64,000 nt of DNA, taken from NCBI GenBank assembly GCA_910585665.1, contig CAJUFI010000010.1:12617-76616 (forward strand), read 5' to 3'. Below, in pieces: positions 52,000 to 59,013 of the stretch. This DNA is from an uncultured Acetatifactor sp. (GTDB lineage Bacteria > Bacillota > Clostridia > Lachnospirales > Lachnospiraceae). The notes below the pieces were generated by a model, which did no database searches, was not told the origin of the DNA, and saw nothing but the letters and a program-made list of their open reading frames with translations. The position numbers were made by a program, and so were the translations under genes. The first letter of the stretch is position 1. The number at the start of each line of letters is the position of its first letter.

Positions 52000-52529
52000 G
52001 TCTTGTCACCCATCTCCTTTAAGGTATCGTCAATCAGCTGATTCTGCATCTCTGCGTCCACTGACGCGGACACAATCTTGCCGGCCATCAGGGATGCCAC
52101 GAAGATGATCTCCCTCTTCACGTCATCAGACATCTTCTGCTTCTCAAGCTCCGCTTCCACACGGGCCCTGTCTAAGACCCGGGCCGCCTCTTCCTTGGCC
52201 TGGGCGACAATCGCGTTCTCACTGGCCAGCGCCTTCTTGCGGGCCTCGCTCAAGATGCCTTCCGCTTCCTTGTCAGCCTCTTTCAGCTTTGCCTCATATT
52301 CCGCCTTCAAGCTCTGGGCATTCTCCATCGCTTGTCTGGCGATCTCCAGCTCGTTCTGAATCTTCTCCTTACGGCCGTTCAGCATCTTCCTGGCCGGGTT
52401 GAACAGAAAATAGCTCAAAATCAGGAACAGGAAAAAGATGGCAATAATCATCAGACAGGAATCAGCCAGCAGCTGCCAGTCCAGGTCAAACAGCCTCGAC
52501 ATGGACTCACCTTCCGTCAAAAGTATCAT
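51987..52529 (-). CDS. atpF: ATP synthase F0 b subunit
   Basis: 180 residues. One membrane helix (about 22-42, DSCLMIIAIFFLFLILSYFL) after a short N terminus, then a long Ala/Glu/Lys coiled stalk. ATG 52529 follows AAAGGAGGCAG. It is separated from atpE by a 168-base region with strong secondary structure. Confidence 0.95.
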   Translation of the reverse strand: MILLTEGESMSRLFDLDWQLLADSCLMIIAIFFLFLILSYFLFNPARKMLNGRKEKIQNELEIARQAMENAQSLKAEYEAKLKEADKEAEGILSEARKKALASENAIVAQAKEEAARVLDRARVEAELEKQKMSDDVKREIIFVASLMAGKIVSASVDAEMQNQLIDDTLKEMGDKTWLN

Positions 52530-52568
52530 TTTCTGCCTCCTTTCTGCCTCTTATTCTTAAAACTTCCG

Positions 52569-52695
52569 GAAAGAACGCCCGCACAAAGCGAACCTGTTCG
52601 CCTGGCGTTCTTTCGCGTGCAGCTTAGATTTTCAAGCGCCATGTCCTTGGCGCTTTAGGCTGTGCACTTTGCAGCCTTAGAAAATCTTTGCACGC
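52569..52695 (-). promoter_or_regulatory. Hairpin plus three-way junction in the atpE-atpF gap
   Basis: All pairs are Watson-Crick. Closing stem GCGTGCA/TGCACGC (52615-52621 with 52689-52695), next stem AGATTTTC/GAAAATCT (52626-52633, 52680-52687). Inside are two hairpins: AGCGCCA/TGGCGCT (52635-52641, 52648-52654) and AGGCTG/CAGCCT (52657-52662, 52672-52677). A further hairpin with 11-bp arms (52569-52579, 52604-52614) abuts the junction. The structure begins two bases after the atpE stop. It probably shapes mRNA processing or translation between c and b subunits. Confidence 0.75.
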
Positions 52696-52697
52696 TG

Positions 52698-52952
52698 TTA
52701 AGGCAGAAGAGGTTTCACGAACATCAGAAGAATCGCTACCAACAGACCGTACAGACCTGTGGTCTCTGCCACTGCCTGGCCCAAAAGCATGGTCTGCATG
52801 ACCTTGGGCTGTGCGCCGGGGTTGCGTCCCACGGCCGCCGCCGCGTGTCCTGCCGCGATACCCTGTCCGACACCAGGTCCGATACCGGCGATAACTGCCA
52901 GACCTGCGCCAATTGCGGAACATCCTAAGATAAAGTTTTCATTGAAATCCAT
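52698..52952 (-). CDS. atpE: ATP synthase F0 c subunit, sodium-type
   Basis: 84 residues, two membrane helices joined by the polar loop VGRNPGAQ. The ion site has Gln30 (PGVGQG), Val61, Glu63, Thr64, Thr65 and Tyr68 (VAETTGLYG). These are the positions that bind sodium in the Ilyobacter tartaricus c ring (Gln32, Val63, Glu65, Ser66, Thr67, Tyr70), offset by two. Na coupling is therefore likely. The structured element follows the stop at once. Confidence 0.96.
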   Translation of the reverse strand: MDFNENFILGCSAIGAGLAVIAGIGPGVGQGIAAGHAAAAVGRNPGAQPKVMQTMLLGQAVAETTGLYGLLVAILLMFVKPLLP

Positions 52953-53001
52953 TCTCTTTTCCTCCTAAAAATATGTTGAAAATAATTACTACTCCTTACT
53001 G

Positions 53002-53742
53002 CTAGCGTCTCGTGCCATCACCAATCTCGTTCGAAATGTATGTCATGGTCAGCATGCAGAACACATAGGTCTGAATTGCTCCTGAGAACAAATCAAAGTA
53101 CACATGAAGCGCCGCAGGCCAGGCCGTGGCGAACCAGCCCAACAGGCCGTACAGCAATGCCATCATGGCAGTTCCCGAAAGAACGTTCGCGAACAGACGC
53201 AATGACAATGAAATCGGCACTGCGATGGCACTGATCACGTTGATCGGCAGCCATATCGGCAGCCAGGGCGGCAGCGGCGAACAGAGGTCTGTCCAGATTG
53301 TCAGAGGCTTCTGATATTTCCACTTGTTGTAATGAATCAGGGAAAATGTCAGGATCGCCAACGGCAATGTCACGCCGTAATCCGCTGTGGGCGGACGCAG
53401 CCCTAACAGGCCTGATATGTTGCTGACCAGAATGAAAATGAAGATCGTTCCGATATAGTTGTAATACTTCGGCGCAGCCTGCCCCATAGAGCCGCCTACC
53501 ATGCCATCCAGCATCTCGACGATCATCTCCACCACATTCTGGAACCGTCCGGGCACATCCGTCGCTTTTGCCATGCAGCGGCCCGCCAGAATGGCAAAGA
53601 CCACCAGTATCAGCATCACGATCAGAATGCATATATGTGATGTCGTTATCCAGACAGGATGGCCAAAAAAGGAATACTGGAACACCCCATGGATATTAAA
53701 ATCGACATTCGCACCGCCAGACAGCAGAATTCCATGTCCCAT
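53002..53742 (-). CDS. atpB: ATP synthase F0 a subunit
   Basis: 246 residues with five or six membrane helices. The conserved arginine lies in ISLSLRLFANVLSGTAMM, the stator part facing the c ring. The end has YVFCMLTMTYIS. Ion channel of F0. Confidence 0.94.
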   Translation of the reverse strand: MGHGILLSGGANVDFNIHGVFQYSFFGHPVWITTSHICILIVMLILVVFAILAGRCMAKATDVPGRFQNVVEMIVEMLDGMVGGSMGQAAPKYYNYIGTIFIFILVSNISGLLGLRPPTADYGVTLPLAILTFSLIHYNKWKYQKPLTIWTDLCSPLPPWLPIWLPINVISAIAVPISLSLRLFANVLSGTAMMALLYGLLGWFATAWPAALHVYFDLFSGAIQTYVFCMLTMTYISNEIGDGTRR

Positions 53743-53821
53743 ACTCTCACCTCTCTTTCCTGAAAATTTTGAATAGAACTGACTCCTCCCAGCGCTTCAG
53801 CCGTCCGCAGACGGCCTTCCG

Positions 53822-54265
53822 TCACTGCTCGGCCGGGATTTCTCCCTCCTGTGCCGCAAGCTCCTCCTCTGGAACCGGCTCCGGATCCACCTCATGGAAC
53901 AGCTTATTGCACAATTTATGGGTAATCGGCTGTAGATATGCCGTTACTTTCAGACTCATATAGCCCAGGAAGAACACCAAAGGCTCCATCACCCCCGTCA
54001 CGGCGATGACCACCAGCACCGCCGCCACCAGGAAATAGCGGAACAGATAGCCCCTGGTGACGATTCCGGAGGCATCGCTGCCGCACAGAAGGGCCCTGTC
54101 CAGCGTCCGGCACATATGGATGCTGCCCGCCACGGCAAAGGCCACCCCGAACCAGAGGCTGAGGGCATATTCCCTCTGGTCGCTCACGATCAGTGCCCCC
54201 ACCGCCTGACAGACCAGGCCGAAGAAGACCATGCCGATATGCATCTCCAAAAGCGTCCTATTCAT
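53822..54265 (-). CDS. AtpI-like protein of the atp operon
   Basis: 147 residues from ATG 54265, which overlaps the stop of the preceding gene by eight bases; an upstream ATG at 54292 is possible. Four membrane segments (MVFFGLVCQAVGALIV, YALSLWFGVAFAVAG, LVAAVLVVIAVTGVM-like, FFLGYMSLKVTAYL), then an acidic Glu/Pro tail. Position and layout match ATP synthase subunit I, which helps c-ring assembly. Sequence match is weak in this family. Confidence 0.75.
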   Translation of the reverse strand: MNRTLLEMHIGMVFFGLVCQAVGALIVSDQREYALSLWFGVAFAVAGSIHMCRTLDRALLCGSDASGIVTRGYLFRYFLVAAVLVVIAVTGVMEPLVFFLGYMSLKVTAYLQPITHKLCNKLFHEVDPEPVPEEELAAQEGEIPAEQ

Positions 54266-54551
54266 CTTTCTCGCCGTCTCGATCATCTTCATCGGAAATC
54301 TTCTGCCCCCTGTCCGGTTCTTCCGCGCTGCACATGCGCTTCGCCATGCGGTATACGTTCTGGCCGCCCGCCACTGCCCCTATCACAAAAAAAAGAATGG
54401 TGAGCCAGGTGGTGCCAAGCTTCCCATCAAGCCAAATCCCAAACGCCGACATCATACAAATGGGCACTATCATGTTAATGCCAAACTGCGTGACCATCGT
54501 AAGGGACTGGAACACGATTCTTTCATCGCCTTTGCGCTGTTTCATGGACAT
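54258..54551 (-). CDS. AtpZ/AtpI-type small membrane protein, first gene of the atp operon
   Basis: 97 residues from ATG 54551. Two membrane helices (LTMVTQFGINMIVPICMMSA and TILFFVIGAVAGGQNVYRM) with the loop FGIWLDGKLGT, the AtpZ pattern, followed by an acidic tail. It sits directly behind the operon promoter. Linked to assembly or Mg/Ca uptake in other bacteria. Confidence 0.8.
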   Translation of the reverse strand: MSMKQRKGDERIVFQSLTMVTQFGINMIVPICMMSAFGIWLDGKLGTTWLTILFFVIGAVAGGQNVYRMAKRMCSAEEPDRGQKISDEDDRDGEKDE

Positions 54552-54603
54552 TACCACCGCTTCTGCCGTTCTGTGGCTTTTCAAGCACTAATCAGCCATT
54601 TGT

Positions 54604-54632
54604 ATTATACCCATTTTTTCCAGAAATGTCTA
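54604..54632 (-). promoter_or_regulatory. Predicted promoter of the atp operon
   Basis: Minus strand: TAGACA (54632-54627), spacer of 17, TATAAT (54609-54604), about 53 bases before the first start codon. Confidence 0.7.
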
Positions 54633-54688
54633 GGGCAATTACAGGATTTGTCATTATTTTCGAATGGGGAAAGTTTCGCGGGGATGCA

Positions 54689-54717
54689 TTGACGGATGAT
54701 TTGCGGTGCTGTATGAT
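54689..54717 (+). promoter_or_regulatory. Predicted promoter of the DUF402 gene
   Basis: TTGACG (54689-54694), spacer of 17, TATGAT (54712-54717), 29 bases before the ATG; divergent from the atp promoter. Confidence 0.65.
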
Positions 54718-54746
54718 GGAGAAAAACAGATGAAAAGGAGCCAGCC

Positions 54747-55226
54747 ATGAACATATCTCAGATATACCGCAAGCGAATCATTCCGGCGGAATGCATTCTT
54801 TTGAAAGATGACATCATCGCGAAGCAGGACGATGAGATTGTCGTCACGACATGGAACACCCTGAACCCCAAGACGAATTTTTCCCATGGATGCTCCTGCT
54901 ATTTTCTGAAGGAAGGGCTGAAGGTGAGCAAGATGTACCGCAGCGACGGCTCTCTGCTGCGATGGTACTGCGACATCGTGGAGTATGCCCTGGATCCGGA
55001 CCAGGGGACTTTGACGTACACGGACCTGCTGGCGGATGTGATCATCCATGAGGACGGCAGCGTGAAGGTGGTGGACCTGGACGAACTGGCGGAGGCCATG
55101 GAGCACGACTGGATTACAAAAGACCAGACGGCCTTCTGCCTGCGCAGCCTGCACCATCTGCTCTCTCTGATCTATCGGGACAAGTTCGACCGGCTGCAGG
55201 CCCCCCTGGACGGGCTGGGCCTGTGA
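54747..55226 (+). CDS. DUF402-family protein
   Basis: 159 residues. The family core is visible: LLRWYCDIVEYALDPDQGTL, TYTDLLADVIIHEDGSVKVV and DLDELAEAM. Related DUF402 proteins (FomD, Ntdp) hydrolyse nucleotides with a divalent metal held by the conserved Asp residues. The substrate here is unknown. ATG 54747 follows AAAGGAGCC. Stands alone. Confidence 0.85.
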   Translation: MNISQIYRKRIIPAECILLKDDIIAKQDDEIVVTTWNTLNPKTNFSHGCSCYFLKEGLKVSKMYRSDGSLLRWYCDIVEYALDPDQGTLTYTDLLADVIIHEDGSVKVVDLDELAEAMEHDWITKDQTAFCLRSLHHLLSLIYRDKFDRLQAPLDGLGL

Positions 55227-55299
55227 GCCTTCCTGAAGCCGGGCCCTGCACCGTCCCCTGCAGGGCCGTCGCATTTGCGCATCCCGCATTCACCCGCAT

Positions 55300-56469
55300 T
55301 CAATAGAAGACATGGCCGCCGATGTTGATGCCGGTCAGACCCTCGATGGGCGTGCGGAAATAGACGCAGTTCCCCACGTTGCTGATGCCTGACATGGCGG
55401 CGTCAGCCGCCCGGTAGCAGCTGTCCGTGGCCTTGTCCGTGGCAAGCGCCAAATCCAGCCGCCCGCTGGCCACCGGCGAAAACTGGCCGCTCTGATAGAT
55501 GACGCCTACCACTGTGTCTGGGTACTTGGAGCTGAGCACCCGGTTGATGACCACGCTCCCCACGGCCACCTGCCCTTCATAGGGCTCTCCGCCGGCCTCG
55601 CAGTAGATAAGGTTGGCCAGAAGGCGTCTGTCCCCCTCCGCGAAGCTCACCTCCGAGATGTCCCGCCAGGTGCCGTTGGCCGCCGCCTGGGACATGGCGA
55701 TTTCCTCCGCCAGCTTCTTTTTCAGGTACTCCAGGTCCTCTTCTTTTTTCTTGATCTCCTCTTCATAGGCCAATGCCTTTCGCTCCGCGTCTGATATCTG
55801 GCTGGCATATTTATTGATGGAGCTGGACGCCTGTTCAATCAGGCCGGAGACTTTGTCCTTCTCCGCCTGAGCCTGGGCGATCAGGCCCTCCAGTTCCGTC
55901 TTCTCCGCCTGCAGCCTGGCCTCCTGCTCCTCTATCAGAATCCGGTTGTTCACATAGGTCTCCAGCATCTTCTGGTCATAGGCCACTACCTTCTCGATGC
56001 GGTCCGCCTGGTTCAGGAGCTCCGACAGGCTGCCAGAGGACAGAAGGGCTGCCAGATAGCTGTCCTCCTGCTGCTCATACATCAGCCGGACCATGGTCAC
56101 CATGCTGGCATACTGCCACTCCTCCGTGGCCCTGGCCTCGTCCAGCGCCGCCTGGGTGTCCACGATTGCCTGCTCTTTCTCATGGATCCGGGCATCCAGT
56201 TCCTCCAGATTGGCCACCACCGTATTCATCTGCGAATTCAAGTAGGCCAGCTCCTTTTCCAGGCTGTCCCGCTTGTCTTCCAGGTTGTCCAGGTTCTCCT
56301 GGGTCTTGTCCAGCTCGTCCTGGAGATTGTTCTTTTCCCGCTCCGTCCGGTCGATCTCCTCCCGGGTGCCGGAGGACGCGGAAGCCACTATGGGCCCGGC
56401 TTCCGGCTTGAATGCTGCCGCCAGAAGAACCGCAGCCATGAGAAACGCTGTCTTCTTCCAAATCTTCAA
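55300..56469 (-). CDS. Secreted coiled-coil protein with SleB-type cell-wall hydrolase domain
   Basis: 389 residues from a TTG at 56469 (AAAGGCGGTG upstream); start uncertain. Signal peptide (KKTAFLMAAVLLAAAF). Residues about 45-250 form a long coiled coil like EnvC/PcsB-type proteins (NNLQDELDKTQENLDNLEDK). The C-terminal 115 residues are a Hydrolase_2/SleB domain with catalytic Glu in LLANLIYCEAGGEPYEGQVA and VINRVLSSKYPDTVVGVIYQ. It probably cuts peptidoglycan during growth or germination. Confidence 0.88.
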   Translation of the reverse strand: MKIWKKTAFLMAAVLLAAAFKPEAGPIVASASSGTREEIDRTEREKNNLQDELDKTQENLDNLEDKRDSLEKELAYLNSQMNTVVANLEELDARIHEKEQAIVDTQAALDEARATEEWQYASMVTMVRLMYEQQEDSYLAALLSSGSLSELLNQADRIEKVVAYDQKMLETYVNNRILIEEQEARLQAEKTELEGLIAQAQAEKDKVSGLIEQASSSINKYASQISDAERKALAYEEEIKKKEEDLEYLKKKLAEEIAMSQAAANGTWRDISEVSFAEGDRRLLANLIYCEAGGEPYEGQVAVGSVVINRVLSSKYPDTVVGVIYQSGQFSPVASGRLDLALATDKATDSCYRAADAAMSGISNVGNCVYFRTPIEGLTGINIGGHVFY

Positions 56470-56572
56470 ATCACACCGCCTTTCACAGTGCAAAGCCCTA
56501 CGCTTTCCTGCCCGTCAGCCGTCCCATCCAGAACGAAATCCCGGGAAAAGAAGCACTGGATTTCATCCGCTT

Positions 56573-57202
56573 TTACTTCGTGCCGAAAATACGGTCCCCG
56601 GCATCGCCCAGGCCGGGGACGATATAGCCGTGGTCGTTCAGCCTCTCGTCCAGCACGCCCACATATAAGTCCACGTCCGGATGGGCTTCTTTCATGGCCG
56701 CCACTCCTTCCGGAGCCGCGATGATGCACATGAAATGAATGTTCTTGCAGCCTTTTTCTTTCAGCATCCGGATGGCCGCCGCGGAGGATCCTCCGGTAGC
56801 CAGCATGGGATCTACCACGAACACTTCCCTGTCGGCGCAATCCGCGGGAAGCTTGCAGTAATATTCCACAGGCTTCAGGGTCTCGGGATCTCTGTAGAGG
56901 CCGATATGCCCCACTTTCGCGGCGGGAATCAGCGTCAGCATGCCGTCCACCATCCCTAAGCCCGCGCGGAGGATGGGGACGATGGCCATCTTCTTACCGC
57001 TGAGTTCCTTGGCTGTGGTCTGGCAGATGGGCGTCTCGATGGCCACGTCCACCAGCTTCAGTTCTCTGGTGGCCTCATAGCAGATCAGCATGGCAATCTC
57101 GCCGATGGTCTGGCGGAAATCCTTGGTGCCGGTCTCTTTTCTGCGGATGAGGCCGATTTTGTGCTGTATCAGAGGGTGATCCATAATGAATACGTTTGCC
57201 AT
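56573..57202 (-). CDS. upp: Uracil phosphoribosyltransferase
   Basis: 209 residues, the standard size. Makes UMP from uracil and PRPP. Signatures: HPLIQHKIGLIRRKETGTKD near the N terminus, VPILRAGLGMVDGML, PRPP loop VVDPMLATGGSSAAAI and uracil-binding GYIVPGLGDAGDRIFG at the end. ATG 57202 follows AGGAGAAAA. Same strand as rpiB and the Sua5 gene just upstream. Confidence 0.97.
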   Translation of the reverse strand: MANVFIMDHPLIQHKIGLIRRKETGTKDFRQTIGEIAMLICYEATRELKLVDVAIETPICQTTAKELSGKKMAIVPILRAGLGMVDGMLTLIPAAKVGHIGLYRDPETLKPVEYYCKLPADCADREVFVVDPMLATGGSSAAAIRMLKEKGCKNIHFMCIIAAPEGVAAMKEAHPDVDLYVGVLDERLNDHGYIVPGLGDAGDRIFGTK

Positions 57203-57231
57203 ATTTTTTCTCCTGTTTGTAGTTCCGCAAC

Positions 57232-57663
57232 TTATAGTTTCTCTATCAAATCCACCCTTTTCTGATGGCGGGCTTCGCCGGAGAAGGGAGTGTCCAAAAA
57301 GGCGTCCACGATTTCCAGGGCCAGGTTCTCACCGACGATGCCGCCTCCCAGGGCCAGCATGTTGGCGTCGTTGTGCTGTCTGGTCAGCTTGGCAGTGAGG
57401 CTGTCCGCGCACAGGGCGCAGCGGACGCCGGGATGCTTGTTGGCGGCGATGCTGATGCCGATGCCGGTGGTGCAGATGACGATGCCTTTCTCGCACCTTC
57501 CCTCAGCCACTGCCCTGGCCACCGCATGGCCATATACGGGATAGTCGCAGCTCTCCTGGCTGTGGCATCCCATGTCCTCATAGGGGATATGCGCCTCCTC
57601 CAGATGCCGCATCACTCTCTGCTTCAGCGCATAACCGCCGTGGTCGCTTCCAATCGCTATCAT
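57232..57663 (-). CDS. rpiB: Ribose-5-phosphate isomerase B
   Basis: 143 residues from ATG 57663 (GGAGGGAGAC upstream). Interconverts ribulose 5-phosphate and ribose 5-phosphate. IAIGSDHGGYALKQ, active-site Cys in GIVICTTGIGISIAANK, and NDANMLALGG are present. 29 bases upstream of upp; its product feeds PRPP synthesis. Confidence 0.96.
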   Translation of the reverse strand: MIAIGSDHGGYALKQRVMRHLEEAHIPYEDMGCHSQESCDYPVYGHAVARAVAEGRCEKGIVICTTGIGISIAANKHPGVRCALCADSLTAKLTRQHNDANMLALGGGIVGENLALEIVDAFLDTPFSGEARHQKRVDLIEKL

Positions 57664-57692
57664 GTTGATGTCTCCCTCCTCTTGTCCTCTTG

Positions 57693-58841
57693 TCATTTTA
57701 TCGTTCTGCCGTCACTTTCATTATGGTGATTCGTTTTCGATGATTCCCTTGCATTGATGCATGTACCGTTTTCATCAGCGGGCAGCCTGACAATCCTGTG
57801 CCCTGCCGCTTTCAGCAGACGGTTCATGATGGCCTGTCCCAGACCTTTGGACGGGAAGCTCTCGGAGTAGATGCTCTCCACCTTCTCCTCGTCAAGCTCC
57901 CGGAGGACGGAGAACAGGTTCCTGGCGATGTCCTCTTCCGCTTCGCGGTTCCCTATACATTTTACCACATCTGCCTGGTATTGTTCAAGTACTTCTGTGG
58001 TGCCGATGACGCCTGTTTTCTCTCCTTTTCCGCGGTCTTCCTCCACCTGGCGGTTGATGTAGGCGATCACCTGCTCCGGCGGCCCCTCCACAATCACCAG
58101 GCGGCCCCGGGGCGCGTAGTGGCGGTACTTCATGCCGGGCGCTTTGGGGGCCTGGCCGCTGTCCGGCTTTATGATTGTGACATCTATGTCAGTTTTTTCC
58201 AGGATGCCGTCCAGCATCTCCCGGGTGACGTATCCCGGGCGCAGGATGCGGGGCGGTTCCACGGTCAGGTCAATGATGGTGGATTCTAGTCCTATCCCCA
58301 CCTCCCCGCCGTCGATGATCATGTCGATCCGGCCGTCCATATCCTCGGCCACATACCGGGCCAGGGTGGGGCTGGGGCGGCCGGAGGCGTTGGCGCTGGG
58401 GGCGGCGATGTAGCCCCCGCTGTACTCTATCAGCTTCCTCGCCACGGGGTGGGAGGGAAAGCGTACCGCCACGGTGTCCAGCCCGCCCGTGGTCTCCCGG
58501 GGGACTGCCCGGGATTTGGGCAGTATCATGGTCAGGGGGCCGGGCCAAAATGCGTCCGCTATCCTGACGGCGGATTCCGGCAGGCGGCTTACGATTCTGC
58601 GGATATCCTCAAAGCGGCAGATATGGACAATCAGGGGATTATCCGAGGGCCTGCCCTTGGCGGCGTAGATTTTCCGGGAAGAGTCCGGATTCAGGGCATC
58701 TCCGCCCAGGCCGTATACAGTCTCCGTGGGGAAAGCCACCAGGCCGCCTTTTTTGATGATTTCCGCGGCTTCACGCAAATATGCCTCATCTTCGCATGTG
58801 AACGCCCCGCCTTTCCCTATCTGAACGAGCTTCGTCTCCAT
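57693..58841 (-). CDS. Threonylcarbamoyl-AMP synthase (Sua5 type)
   Basis: 382 residues from ATG 58841 (GGGGAGGGGG upstream). A longer frame runs 31 codons into the structured leader element and is rejected. YrdC domain: GGLVAFPTETVYGLGGDA, KIYAAKGRPSDNPLIVH, WPGPLTMIL and APSANASGRPSPT. The C-terminal Sua5 domain follows after KAPGMKYRHYAPRG. It makes threonylcarbamoyl-AMP for t6A in tRNA. The final residues are Asn/Ser/Lys rich. Start of a run with rpiB and upp. Confidence 0.95.
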   Translation of the reverse strand: METKLVQIGKGGAFTCEDEAYLREAAEIIKKGGLVAFPTETVYGLGGDALNPDSSRKIYAAKGRPSDNPLIVHICRFEDIRRIVSRLPESAVRIADAFWPGPLTMILPKSRAVPRETTGGLDTVAVRFPSHPVARKLIEYSGGYIAAPSANASGRPSPTLARYVAEDMDGRIDMIIDGGEVGIGLESTIIDLTVEPPRILRPGYVTREMLDGILEKTDIDVTIIKPDSGQAPKAPGMKYRHYAPRGRLVIVEGPPEQVIAYINRQVEEDRGKGEKTGVIGTTEVLEQYQADVVKCIGNREAEEDIARNLFSVLRELDEEKVESIYSESFPSKGLGQAIMNRLLKAAGHRIVRLPADENGTCINARESSKTNHHNESDGRTIK

Positions 58842-58865
58842 TGGTTCCCCCTCCCCTAACTGTGC

Positions 58866-58999
58866 ATATCCTCTCGGCATCTCCGGACCATATATCACTC
58901 TGCTTTCCGGAGCTCCTTTGAACCGGTTCCCCACTTTTCCAGGCGCCGTCCTGCCCTAATGCCTGCTTCTGCTTCCTGAGATTCCGAGAGCCTATTATG
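58866..58999 (-). promoter_or_regulatory. Structured leader element, copy iv (upstream of the Sua5 gene)
   Basis: Minus strand: CATAATAGGCTCTCGGAATC at the 5' end, CGCCTGGAAAAGTGGGGAAC in the middle, GAGATGCCGAGAGGATATG at the 3' end, 24 bases before the ATG. Closing stem CTCTCGG/CCGAGAG (58990-58984, 58877-58871) plus ATCTC/GAGAT. Conserved hairpin arms CTCCGGA (58912-58906) and TCCGGAG (58887-58881). It fills the gap after the gene at 59014. Confidence 0.75.
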
Positions 59000-59013
59000 T
59001 GTGCTGCCCCTTT

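Noticed and set aside
58842..58934. 31-codon N-terminal extension of the Sua5 protein
   Set aside because: The extension is encoded by the structured leader element; the ATG at 58841 has the strong ribosome site and the normal family start.
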